Part shown: positions 54,657-62,893 of the stretch, piece by piece | Position numbering within the stretch: the first letter of the stretch is position 1 | Layout: each line of letters begins with the position of its first letter | Assembly: GCA_021647785.1 (NCBI GenBank) | Contig: JAKIUC010000002.1 | Coordinates: 1-64,000 of the forward strand | From: Melioribacteraceae bacterium | GTDB taxonomy: Bacteria; Bacteroidota; Ignavibacteria; Ignavibacteriales; Melioribacteraceae | DNA: 64,000 nucleotides | Direction: 5' to 3' | Position numbers and translations under genes: made by a program | The notes under the pieces: generated by a model | Database searches by the model: none | Seen by the model: only the letters and a program-made list of their open reading frames with translations | What the model was told of the DNA's origin: nothing

Positions 54657-55388
54657 TTAATCTGTGATGTTATAAAATTTATTTATTCGAGTTAGTTTAA
54701 AAAGATTCTTAATATCATTGTTAGCACTAATAACTTTAATAACAACATTTGGAAATTTTCTGTTGAACATTTTCGCAAAAGTTATAAGTAGGCTAAGAGA
54801 AATTGAATCTAAATCTTCTACTTTCTCGAAGTTAAAAACTATATTTTCATTATTTTCATCGAGTGATTCTAATAGTATTACTCTAAAATTATCAGCAACA
54901 CTTGACGTTATGTTTCCGGATGGTGTAATTGTTAAAGCACCATTTTCGTTAGAAACATTAAATTTAGTTTCATTATGAAATGAAAAAATTACATTAATTT
55001 TGTTACCTTTTTCATTAAAGTCTATTTGATCTGCCAAAGTATTTATTAAAGGAATTCCACGGTTCCTATGTTGCTCAGGGTCTTCAGGCATTTTAAAATC
55101 AAGTTTAGAATAATCAAAACCGTCACCTTCATCTTCCACTTCTATATTAAAGCGTAAATTATCAACTAAGCTAATTTTACATTTTACGGTTTTAGAATTA
55201 TCATTATTATTTCCATGCTCAATGCTATTTATAATTAGTTCTCTTACCACAATTTTGAAATCGTTATGTGAACCAATATCATTACTTTTTAAGAAATCAA
55301 TAGAATCATCAATAATTCTATCAATATATTTTAAATCAGATGAGAATTCAAAACTGATATAATCGTTGTTTTCATCAATTTTATACAA
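54657..55388 (-). CDS. HATPase (RsbW-like)-STAS (RsbV-like) fusion protein
   Basis: This 243-residue protein joins two parts that are normally separate partners. Residues 1-140 are an anti-sigma-type HATPase domain with N-box VVRELIINSIEHGN (E50, N54, H58), G1 DEGDGFDYS and G2 HRNRGIPLINTLAD. Residues 145-240 are a STAS domain (TPSGNITSSVADNF, then FNFEKVEDLDSISLSLLITF), whose DS is where a partner kinase would phosphorylate an RsbV-like protein. The gene sits between a receiver-PP2C phosphatase and cheA, so it is likely the switch read by that phosphatase. No sigma factor is adjacent. Confidence 0.85.
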   Translation of the reverse strand: MYKIDENNDYISFEFSSDLKYIDRIIDDSIDFLKSNDIGSHNDFKIVVRELIINSIEHGNNNDNSKTVKCKISLVDNLRFNIEVEDEGDGFDYSKLDFKMPEDPEQHRNRGIPLINTLADQIDFNEKGNKINVIFSFHNETKFNVSNENGALTITPSGNITSSVADNFRVILLESLDENNENIVFNFEKVEDLDSISLSLLITFAKMFNRKFPNVVIKVISANNDIKNLFKLTRINKFYNITD

Positions 55389-55411
55389 AATAACCTCTTC
55401 CTTAATTATCT

Positions 55412-56608
55412 CTATTTAATTTCTATTGTAGCAAAGGTCATATCGTCCTTTGCGTTATATTTTCCAAACTCTAAAATGCTGTTCCAAGTTTTATCAACAA
55501 ATGGTTCCAATTCTAACTCTCTGTTCTCACATGCCAGTTTAATTAAACCGGAATCTTTCAGTTTAATTTTCTTTCCAGTTTCACTATTTATATATCCGTG
55601 GTCTTCAATACCATCTGTGTAGAGCAGTATTCTATCTTTACTTTTAATTTTTATAGTACTTGTTTCAAACGATACTTCATCCAGAATTCCAAGTATATCT
55701 CCAAGAACAGCAATTTGATTAGGCTTGTCAGAATCTTTTCCTAAAAAAACTGTATATGGATGCCCTGCAGAAGTAATTTCAGCTTTCATCTCTTCTAAGT
55801 TTACTCTTATAAATACTGCGGTAACAAGTCTATTATTTTCACTTTCATCAATTAAACGTCTATTTAGTTTTGTAAAAAAGTCATTTCCATTTCTCATTAA
55901 TTTTACATTATCTTCAAAAACACTTTTAATGAGAATTGTATGAAAAGAAGAACCCATATCGTGACCGGCTACATCTGCTAATAATATATCGCAACCAGTT
56001 TCTGTGTTTTTTATTGAAAAGAAATCACCACCTAAATCGGCTAATGGTTCTATCTTATAACTTAAATTTACATTGAGATTTTTTTTTTCAATTTTTATAA
56101 TATTTTCATACGCATTTTTAGCAGAGTTCACTTGTTCTCTTAATTTTTCGCTAGAGCGTTTGTAGGAGTTAAGTTCTAGTTCAAATCTATTTCTATCATC
56201 CTCTAACTTACTTTTTTTCTTTTTCTGCTTCTCATCTTCTGCAACTATTTGGTTAATTCTATTAATGAGTTCTTCTGGAGGGAAGGGTTTATCTAAATAC
56301 TCGGAACATCCCATTCTCATTAACTCAACCACAACATGCTTAGTACCATAGGCAGTCATTACTATTGTTGGAATTTCAATCTCGAGGTCAATCAGTTTTT
56401 TGTAAAGATCTAATCCTGACATTTCAGGCATTTCAATATCTGTTACCAAAAAATCAATTTGATTATCAGAATCTAAGTTCTCTTGAATTGCTTTTAATGC
56501 CAAAGCACCATTTTCAACAGAGGTAACTTTAAACCCAACTTTTTTTAATTGAAATGTAAATACAAAGCGTGCAGCTTGTTGGTCCTCGGCTATTAAAATA
56601 TGTTTCAT
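55412..56608 (-). CDS. Receiver-PP2C (SpoIIE/RsbU-like) phosphatase
   Basis: This 398-residue protein has a receiver domain (ILIAEDQQAARFVF, D57 in FLVTDIEMPEMSG), a coiled-coil linker (about 122-180) and a PP2C-like serine phosphatase domain of the SpoIIE/RsbU type. The metal-binding aspartates are in EPLADLGGDFFSI, ILLADVAGHDMGSS and the late KDDMTFATIEI. Phosphorylation of the receiver by CheA would turn the phosphatase on or off. Its substrate is probably the STAS domain of the next gene, 23 bases downstream. It is the first gene of the minus-strand chemosensory operon. Confidence 0.93.
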   Translation of the reverse strand: MKHILIAEDQQAARFVFTFQLKKVGFKVTSVENGALALKAIQENLDSDNQIDFLVTDIEMPEMSGLDLYKKLIDLEIEIPTIVMTAYGTKHVVVELMRMGCSEYLDKPFPPEELINRINQIVAEDEKQKKKKSKLEDDRNRFELELNSYKRSSEKLREQVNSAKNAYENIIKIEKKNLNVNLSYKIEPLADLGGDFFSIKNTETGCDILLADVAGHDMGSSFHTILIKSVFEDNVKLMRNGNDFFTKLNRRLIDESENNRLVTAVFIRVNLEEMKAEITSAGHPYTVFLGKDSDKPNQIAVLGDILGILDEVSFETSTIKIKSKDRILLYTDGIEDHGYINSETGKKIKLKDSGLIKLACENRELELEPFVDKTWNSILEFGKYNAKDDMTFATIEIK

Positions 56609-57121
56609 TTCTTTTCCACAGATGGTTTACTCTGTTTAATAAACTTATTTGCTAAAATATTTTTTATTCTATTTATTATAATATCATATGTCCACTATCG
56701 AACAATGTATGAGAAACTTTAGATGAAAATAGAATTATTGTTTGAAATTTTTAAGTGTAAATTTAATGCTGTAATTAAATTACTTGTATTGTTAAATTAA
56801 AAAGAACGTCGTTATTTTTTTCAAAATTCCCTCAATCTCATTAAAAAGTAATATAGGTTGTTTATGTGTCTAATTTTAAAATACTATTAAATCAAATTAA
56901 TTGTCTTGATTGTGATGAATATCACGATTAGTTTTGTTTTTTTAGAACGGTGTTATTCATTTTTTCCCTCTAATCAAGATTTAATAAAAATATTTTATTT
57001 TTTAACCTTAAATAAAATCTTGACTTATTCATTTTTAATTTGTAAATATGTAACAGTATATTTTATAAAAGGTTATAATGGTTTATATAAACAAGTTTCT
57101 TAAATAAAATAGAAGGTTAAA
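56609..57121. promoter_or_regulatory. Divergent promoter region with a Crp/Fnr-like site
   Basis: This 513-base AT-rich gap separates the minus-strand chemosensory operon from the plus-strand OmpA-type gene, so it must hold promoters for both. TTGTGAT-GAAT-ATCACGA (56910-56927) is close to a Crp/Fnr-family operator (one mismatch between arms). TAGTTTTG (56929-56936), 1 base downstream, fits the -7 element TAnnTTTG, though no clear -33 TTTG was found. A short open frame at 56906-57103 has no coding character. No other gene is seen. Confidence 0.45.
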
Positions 57122-58276
57122 ATGAAAAAAATAATTACACTATTAACGGTAGTTTTATTAACGACCACGTTAATTCAAGCTCAGGCACTAAAAGATTCCT
57201 GGTCTCTCGGTTTTGGTGGTTCCATTCTTAATCATACATCAACAAATACTCAAGTAAAAGCTTTAAAAAGTTTTGGTGGATATTTTTCTCTACAGCGAAA
57301 TTTTACTGAGCATACAGGATTAAGATTATATTTGAACTATGGTAGTATTACAGGTTCACCAAGTGTACCTGGTGGAACTTATGGTCAAATAGGTGCTGCA
57401 AGAAACATTGATATTACTACATCAACTTTTGGTGCCTATTTAGATTTAATTTATTACTTTATGCCTTGTGAATCTATCTCTCCATTTTTTACTGTTGGTA
57501 TGGGACAAAACTATTATACAATTACTGAAAGCATTGCAGGGGATCCTGACTATAGACAGGAGAATCAAGATATGTTAGCCGGTGTTACTGTTGGTGTGGG
57601 TATTGGAGCAATTGCAAATTTATCTGAAAATTGGAAATTAAAAACCGAGTTAGGTTTCTTTTCACTCGATAGAAGTGACTTCGATGGAAAATTTGGTACT
57701 GAAGGATATGGAATACTTGGATCAAACTCTGATGGTTTTGGTAAACTTGATATTGGTGTTGAGTGGTACTTCTCGAAAGGTGAGCCTTCAAAAATATGCC
57801 AATTATATGATGGTATTGAACAGCAAGACCCAGTTGATTACGAAAGACTTGAAAACATAATTAAAAAGCATATACCTCGCGAAGTTGTTAAAGAAGTAGT
57901 TGTTGTTAAAGAAGTCCCTTCATCTTCTGATGGACATCACAGAATGTTACTTATGGGTGTAAATTTTAACTTTAATAGTAACAAATTGAAACCTGAAGCA
58001 TATCCAATTCTTTTCCACACAGCAAAGATGATGCAGCAGAACCCAGATTTGAATGTTGAAGTTCAAGGTTATTCTGATAATGTTGGTTCTACAAAAGCTA
58101 ATAAACATGTTTCCCTGAAAAGAGCAAATACTGTTAAAAGTTACTTAGTGGCTCGTGGAATTAGTGCAGATAGAATTTCTACTGTTGGTTATGGTGAAGT
58201 AAATCCTATTGGCGACAATAGAGATGCTGCAGGTAGAGCTATGAATAGAAGAATTGAATTCAAAGTTCTTGATTAA
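57122..58276 (+). CDS. OmpA-family outer-membrane protein
   Basis: This 384-residue protein has a signal peptide (MKKIITLLTVVLLTTTLIQA) and an N-terminal beta-barrel (about 25-225, strands ending GKLDIGVEWYFSKGE). A linker with a charged, valine-rich stretch follows (about 245-265). The C-terminal OmpA peptidoglycan-binding domain (about 275-384) has VNFNFNSNKL, VEVQGYSDNVGS and GYGEVNPIGDNRDAAGRAMN. It anchors the outer membrane to the cell wall. A clear terminator follows. The long upstream region suggests regulated expression. Confidence 0.94.
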   Translation: MKKIITLLTVVLLTTTLIQAQALKDSWSLGFGGSILNHTSTNTQVKALKSFGGYFSLQRNFTEHTGLRLYLNYGSITGSPSVPGGTYGQIGAARNIDITTSTFGAYLDLIYYFMPCESISPFFTVGMGQNYYTITESIAGDPDYRQENQDMLAGVTVGVGIGAIANLSENWKLKTELGFFSLDRSDFDGKFGTEGYGILGSNSDGFGKLDIGVEWYFSKGEPSKICQLYDGIEQQDPVDYERLENIIKKHIPREVVKEVVVVKEVPSSSDGHHRMLLMGVNFNFNSNKLKPEAYPILFHTAKMMQQNPDLNVEVQGYSDNVGSTKANKHVSLKRANTVKSYLVARGISADRISTVGYGEVNPIGDNRDAAGRAMNRRIEFKVLD

Positions 58277-58296
58277 GATTTATTAAAATTAGTGAT

Positions 58297-58332
58297 AAAA
58301 AGGATTGTTTTTGATAAGCAATCCTTTTTTAT
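58297..58332 (+). terminator. Intrinsic terminator after the OmpA-type gene
   Basis: AAAAAGGATTG (58297-58307) pairs with CAATCCTTTTT (58319-58329) around an 11-base loop; the right arm runs into a T-run. It follows the stop codon by 20 bases. Confidence 0.9.
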
Positions 58333-58463
58333 TTTAAATATTATTAATTTCCCTTTACATTCACTTCACAAAAATATAAGTTTGCACAAATAATAATTTC
58401 CTTTAATTTTATCCGAGAGATAAACAAGGTGAACAAAAACAAACATATAATAATTTATAAGGA

Positions 58464-58494
58464 CCTCCGCAACGCAAGTTAAGGAGGATTTTTT
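58464..58494 (+). promoter_or_regulatory. pyr operon leader hairpin covering the pyrR ribosome-binding site
   Basis: CCTCC (58464-58468) pairs with GGAGG (58483-58487) around a 14-base loop, followed by ATTTTTT, so the shape is that of an intrinsic terminator. GGAGG is also the only good ribosome-binding site for the pyrR ATG at 58499 (spacing 11). A small hairpin TTATC-CGAGA-GATAA lies about 45 bases upstream. Attenuation by PyrR or block of translation are both possible. Confidence 0.6.
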
Positions 58495-58498
58495 GTAT

Positions 58499-59044
58499 AT
58501 GGACATAAAAGCGAAAGTTATTGATAGCATCGGTTTAGATAGAACCATAACAAGGTTAGCTCATGAAATAATTGAGTATAATAAAGGATCAGAAAATATT
58601 GTTCTTCTTGGTATGCGAACTCGCGGAGAATTTTTGGCAAATAGAATCCAAAAGAAAATTGCTGCTATTGAAAATAGTAAACCAAACTTGGGGATTTTAG
58701 ATGCAACCCTTTACCGTGATGATTTCAGAACAAGGTTAAAACAACCTGAGGTATCTGTTACTGATATCTCGTTTGATTTGACTGAGAAGGATGTAATTTT
58801 AATTGATGATGTTTTTTACACCGGAAGAACTGTGAGAGCAGCATTAGATGCAATAATGGATCTTGGAAGACCAAATACAATCCAGTTTTGCGTATTAGTT
58901 GATAGGGGTCATAGAGAGATGCCTATAACGGCAGACTATGTTGGGAAAAATATTCCAACATCTATAAACGAAGAAGTTAAAGTGAAGATGACTGAAATTG
59001 ATAATGAAGATGCAGTCTATTTAATTGATACAAAAAATGATTAA
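58499..59044 (+). CDS. pyrR: Bifunctional pyr operon regulator / uracil phosphoribosyltransferase PyrR
   Basis: PyrR binds pyr leader RNA when UMP is abundant and also has uracil phosphoribosyltransferase activity. The 181-residue protein has LDRTITRLAHEIIEYN near the start, then LGMRTRGEFLANRI. The PRPP-binding loop VILIDDVFYTGRTVRAALD lies near residue 98, followed by LVDRGHREMPITADYVGKNI. I chose ATG 58499, 11 bases after GGAGG, over a TTG at 58493. It heads pyrR-pyrB-pyrC, as in Firmicutes and many Bacteroidota relatives, and its leader carries a terminator-like hairpin. Confidence 0.95.
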   Translation: MDIKAKVIDSIGLDRTITRLAHEIIEYNKGSENIVLLGMRTRGEFLANRIQKKIAAIENSKPNLGILDATLYRDDFRTRLKQPEVSVTDISFDLTEKDVILIDDVFYTGRTVRAALDAIMDLGRPNTIQFCVLVDRGHREMPITADYVGKNIPTSINEEVKVKMTEIDNEDAVYLIDTKND

Positions 59045-59060
59045 ATAAAGGTTAAAATTA

Positions 59061-59987
59061 ATGAGTAGTTTATCATCAAGACATTTATTGGGGCTTTATG
59101 AAGTCCCCAAAGAAGATGTTCAATTAATTTTGGACACAGCAAAAACATTCCGAGAAGTTTTAGAACGCCCTATTAAAAAGGTACCCACTCTGCAAGGTAA
59201 AACAATACTAAATCTTTTTTATGAAAATTCTACACGAACAAGACTATCGTTTGAACTTGCAGAAAAAAGACTCTCTGCCGATACAATGAATTTTACAAAG
59301 TCTGGAAGTAGTGCATCTAAAGGTGAATCGTTTAAGGATACTGTTCAAAATATAGAAGCAATGAAAGTTGATATGATTATTGTACGCCATGAGTCAGCAG
59401 GAATTCCTAAATATTTAACACAAATATCTGACGCTAATATTATTAATGCTGGTGATGGACGCCACGAACATCCAACCCAGGCATTATTGGATATGTACTC
59501 AATAAGAGAAAAAACCGGCAAATTGGAAGGACTTAAAGTTTGCATAGTTGGAGATATTGGTCATAGCCGTGTTGCTCTATCAAATATTTATGGATTACAA
59601 ACTATGGGTGCAGAGGTTTCGGTATGCGGTCCATCCACAATGATACCGTGGCAATTAGAATCTCTCGGTGTAAAAATTTATAATAATATTGATAAAGCTA
59701 TGGCAGAAAATGATGTGCTAAATGTTCTCAGAATTCAATTGGAGCGTGATGCCGGTGAACTAATTCCATCTGTGCGAGAGTATCATAATTATTTTGGAAT
59801 TACAACTGAGAGAATTGCAAAGAATAATCCTGACATTCTTATAATGCATCCTGGTCCAATTAATAGGGGAGTAGAGCTCTCATCTGAAGTTGCAGATGGA
59901 ACATCTCAGATAATTTTAAATCAAGTTACAAATGGCGTGGCAATTAGAATGGCTGTTTTATATTTGTTAGGCACTAAAACAGAATAA
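59061..59987 (+). CDS. pyrB: Aspartate carbamoyltransferase catalytic subunit
   Basis: PyrB joins carbamoyl phosphate and aspartate, the committed step of pyrimidine synthesis. The 308-residue protein has the carbamoyl-phosphate loop FYENSTRTRLSFELAEKRL (STRTR at 57-61), the SASKGESFKDT loop, HPTQALLDMYSI near residue 135 and MHPGPINRGVEL near residue 270. No regulatory subunit (pyrI) gene follows, so the enzyme is probably unregulated by that subunit here. It is 16 bases after pyrR and 9 bases before pyrC. Confidence 0.97.
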   Translation: MSSLSSRHLLGLYEVPKEDVQLILDTAKTFREVLERPIKKVPTLQGKTILNLFYENSTRTRLSFELAEKRLSADTMNFTKSGSSASKGESFKDTVQNIEAMKVDMIIVRHESAGIPKYLTQISDANIINAGDGRHEHPTQALLDMYSIREKTGKLEGLKVCIVGDIGHSRVALSNIYGLQTMGAEVSVCGPSTMIPWQLESLGVKIYNNIDKAMAENDVLNVLRIQLERDAGELIPSVREYHNYFGITTERIAKNNPDILIMHPGPINRGVELSSEVADGTSQIILNQVTNGVAIRMAVLYLLGTKTE

Positions 59988-59996
59988 GGAGAAAAA

Positions 59997-61286
59997 ATGC
60001 AAGTTTTATTAAAAGGACTTAGGTTATTAAATCCAGATCAAGGGTTAGATAAAAAAGCTGATATATTAATTTCAAACGGAATAATAGAAAAAATTGGAAG
60101 TATAGACACATCAGAAATTAAAGATGTTAAAGAATATAATTTTGAAGGGAAACTCTGCGTACCTGGGTTGTATGATATGCATGTGCACTTTAGAGAGCCT
60201 GGTCAGGAAGATAAGGAAACAGTAGTTAGTGGAAGCAACAGTGCTGCTGCCGGCGGTTTTACTGGTGTTGCTTGTATGCCGAACACAAATCCAGCAATCG
60301 ATTCTGCCGAGGTTGTTAAATTTATTATTGATAGAGGCAGAGACCACCTTGTTGATATTGACCCTATTGGTGCTGTATCAAAAGGGAGAAAAGGAGAGGG
60401 ATTAGCACCTATGTTAGAGCTTTACGATGCTGGTGCAGTTGGGTTCTCTGATGATGGTACAGCTGTTAAAACTTCTGCATTATTACGAAGGGCGTTGGAA
60501 TATTCAAAAATGATTGACGCCCCAATTATTGAACATTGCGAGGATGAGTCTCTCGCTGGCGGTTCAATGAATGAAAGTATTGTTTCAACTCAACTCGGTT
60601 TGCCCTCTATACCTACTGTGGCAGAAGATTTAATTGTAATGCGCGGAATTTTACTTGCCGAATATACTGGTGGAAAAATTCATGTTGCACATATTAGCTC
60701 TAAAAGATCGGTCGAGTTAGTTAGAGATGCTAAAAAAAGAGGCATTGAAGTTACGGCTGAAGCTGCTCCTCATCATTTTACATTAACTGATGAATGCATA
60801 AAAGCGTTTGACCCAAATTATAAAATGAACCCACCGTTACGCGAACAAAAGGATGTTGATGCAATAATTGAAGGTTTGCAGGATGGCACAATAGATTGCA
60901 TTGCCAGCGACCATGCCCCACATAATATTGAAGAAAAAGAGATGGAGTTTATTTATGCTCCTAACGGTATTATTGGGTTAGAGACTCAACTTGGAATAAC
61001 TTTATCGGAATTGTATCACACAAAAAAACTAACAATCGAGCAGATTGTGGAGAAGCTTTCTATAAATCCCCGCAAAGTACTTAACTTGGAAGTTCCGCAA
61101 ATTGCGGTTGGCGAAACTGCTAACTTAACAATAATTGATACGGAAAAAGAATGGGAAGTTGATATTAAATCATTTAAATCTCGTTCAATAAATTCTCCTT
61201 TTGGCGGAAGAAAGTTAAAAGGAAAATCTCTATCCGTAATCAACAGTTTGCAGATGTTTGTTGATGGTGAATTCCACTCAATTTAA
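59997..61286 (+). CDS. pyrC: Dihydroorotase (class I)
   Basis: PyrC closes carbamoyl-aspartate to dihydroorotate. The 429-residue zinc enzyme has the metal ligands H62 and H64 in YDMHVHFREPGQED, later histidines in APIIEHCEDESLAGG and KIHVAHISSKRS, and the catalytic aspartate in CIASDHAPHNIEEKE. The TIM-barrel and C-terminal beta parts are complete. A ribosome-binding site (AAGGAG) precedes the ATG. It ends the pyr operon; a terminator follows. Confidence 0.97.
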   Translation: MQVLLKGLRLLNPDQGLDKKADILISNGIIEKIGSIDTSEIKDVKEYNFEGKLCVPGLYDMHVHFREPGQEDKETVVSGSNSAAAGGFTGVACMPNTNPAIDSAEVVKFIIDRGRDHLVDIDPIGAVSKGRKGEGLAPMLELYDAGAVGFSDDGTAVKTSALLRRALEYSKMIDAPIIEHCEDESLAGGSMNESIVSTQLGLPSIPTVAEDLIVMRGILLAEYTGGKIHVAHISSKRSVELVRDAKKRGIEVTAEAAPHHFTLTDECIKAFDPNYKMNPPLREQKDVDAIIEGLQDGTIDCIASDHAPHNIEEKEMEFIYAPNGIIGLETQLGITLSELYHTKKLTIEQIVEKLSINPRKVLNLEVPQIAVGETANLTIIDTEKEWEVDIKSFKSRSINSPFGGRKLKGKSLSVINSLQMFVDGEFHSI

Positions 61287-61301
61287 GTTGTAAATAAATA
61301 G

Positions 61302-61345
61302 CTTCACTGTTGACTATTATTGTAAACAGTGAAGTTATTCTTTTT
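61302..61345 (+). terminator. Intrinsic terminator after pyrC
   Basis: CTTCACTGTT (61302-61311) is the exact inverse of AACAGTGAAG (61325-61334), followed by TTATTCTTTTTG. It lies 16 bases after the pyrC stop. Confidence 0.85.
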
Positions 61346-61452
61346 GTTTTACCTTCCTAAAATAATTCAATTTATAGCACTAATAATAAGTAGTTCTACA
61401 AAATTTTAATTTGGCATTTCTTTTGCATTGTTTTCCAAAAATGGAGGAAACA

Positions 61453-62286
61453 ATGAAAACTTTAAAAATATTTATTCTGCTGCTCGCATCACTCTCGCTT
61501 TTCTCATGTCAGGAAAACTTCCTATTTATTGATGATACACCCCCGCCAGTTCCAACTAATATTATCACTGAAACAGGCGATGACTTTGTTATTATAAGTT
61601 GGGACCATATTTATGACACTGACTTTTCTGGATATGCTGTTTATTACAGCGATAAATATGATGGAGAGTATAAATTGATAGGTACAACAGTTGAATCTAA
61701 CTACGTGGATTATGGTGCAGCAAATGGAGTTACTTACTATTATGCAGTGGCTTCGTATGATTATAGTGGAAACGAAAGTGATCTAAGTTATGATGTGGCT
61801 TATGATACTCCAAGACCGGAAGGGTACGACCAATCAGTTTATGATTTTATAAATTTCCCAAATATAGCTGGATATGATTTCAGCAAATATAGTATTGATA
61901 AATACAATTCGTTAGAGACCGATTTCTTTTTTGAAAATGATGATGGTACATTTTATTTAAATGTTTGGGAAGATACTGATATCCAAAGTATGGGGAGAAC
62001 TACAGATATCTACTCTATTTCCTTTGCACCCACTGATGGCTGGGTTGAATTGAAGCCTGGAGATAATATTAAATATCTACAAGCTATTAGAGGAAATACG
62101 TATGTAATCAGGACTTGGGACAACCATTTTGCTAAAATCAGAATAAGTGAAATTTTTGCCGACCACATAGTGTTTGATTGGGCTTACCAAACTGCAGAAG
62201 GTAATGTGGAACTAAAAATTAATAGAAATAATGGTGAGAGAGTTCTTCCAGAAAAAGTTAACGTTAATAGAAACATTATTAATTAA
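61453..62286 (+). CDS. Fibronectin type III domain lipoprotein
   Basis: This 277-residue protein has a lipoprotein signal (MKTLKIFILLLASLSLFSC, lipidated at C19) and a proline-rich start. One fibronectin type III domain follows (about 30-110, with PPPVPTNIITETGDDFVIIS, GYAVYYSDKYDGEYKLI and YYAVASYDYSGNESD). A beta-rich C-terminal domain of unknown type (about 120-277) completes it. The ATG at 61453 has GGAGG 7 bases upstream; a longer frame from 61411 would place the ribosome-binding site inside the gene. The protein is likely surface- or outer-membrane-anchored. Function unknown. A terminator follows. Confidence 0.8.
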   Translation: MKTLKIFILLLASLSLFSCQENFLFIDDTPPPVPTNIITETGDDFVIISWDHIYDTDFSGYAVYYSDKYDGEYKLIGTTVESNYVDYGAANGVTYYYAVASYDYSGNESDLSYDVAYDTPRPEGYDQSVYDFINFPNIAGYDFSKYSIDKYNSLETDFFFENDDGTFYLNVWEDTDIQSMGRTTDIYSISFAPTDGWVELKPGDNIKYLQAIRGNTYVIRTWDNHFAKIRISEIFADHIVFDWAYQTAEGNVELKINRNNGERVLPEKVNVNRNIIN

Positions 62287-62347
62287 GAAAAAGCGTAGAG
62301 ACATTTTGTGGAATGTCAATTTTTGATATACAGGATTATCATTTTAG

Positions 62348-62378
62348 AAAAATCCTCCAAAACAATGGAGGATTTTTT
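62348..62378 (+). terminator. Intrinsic terminator after the lipoprotein gene
   Basis: AAAAATCCTCC (62348-62358) pairs with GGAGGATTTTTT (62367-62378) around an 8-base loop, ending in a T-run. Confidence 0.9.
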
Positions 62379-62449
62379 CATTCAATAAAATACCATTCTC
62401 TGATTTTCATCTCCATTTTAATTATTTTAATATGCAAATTTCACTTAGA

Positions 62450-62884
62450 ATGAAAAAATCTTTTTTAAAAATATTACCCCTTATTTTATTTTTCCTGATG
62501 GGACTTTTTGGTTCTATTGTATATGGACAAAATTCCGATAATGAACAAATTGAAAATATATTTTCACATTTTGAAAGTGGAATTAAAACTGGGGCAGTAA
62601 AGGAGTTCTCCGATTATTTATACACTGAAACATATATCAGTTTGGAAACAGGGGTAGCTGGTTACTTTAGTGCAAATCAATCGTTCTATATACTTAAAGA
62701 TTTTTTGAGCCATTATAAACCAATTAATTTTAAGATAATAAAAATTAGTACTAATAATGAAAAACATTATGCTATCGGGAAATTAGTCTATAATAGGTCT
62801 GGTGTTAAAGGGGAATCACAAGTTTTTGTTTCGCTTAAGCTGGAAAGTAAAAAATGGAAAATATATCAAATCACAATTAATTAG
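62450..62884 (+). CDS. Exported DUF4783-type protein
   Basis: This protein of about 144 residues has a signal peptide (MKKSFLKILPLILFFLMG, cleaved near VYGQ). A small alpha/beta domain resembling DUF4783 follows, with NIFSHFESGIKTGAVKEFSD, then SANQSFYILKDFL and ESKKWKIYQITI. Proteins of this type are common in Bacteroidota and relatives and have an NTF2-like fold; their role is unknown. An in-frame ATG at 62432 would add six residues; neither start has a good ribosome-binding site. It is 9 bases upstream of the next gene. Confidence 0.75.
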   Translation: MKKSFLKILPLILFFLMGLFGSIVYGQNSDNEQIENIFSHFESGIKTGAVKEFSDYLYTETYISLETGVAGYFSANQSFYILKDFLSHYKPINFKIIKISTNNEKHYAIGKLVYNRSGVKGESQVFVSLKLESKKWKIYQITIN

Positions 62885-62893
62885 AAGCTATTA

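Noticed and set aside
56906-57103. 65-residue open frame before the OmpA gene
   Set aside because: It lies in a very AT-rich promoter region, shows no domain or signal pattern, and overlaps a probable operator; most likely chance.
58410-58430. Classical PyrR binding loop
   Set aside because: TTATC-CGAGA-GATAA is a hairpin, but its loop does not fit the known consensus well enough to call it.
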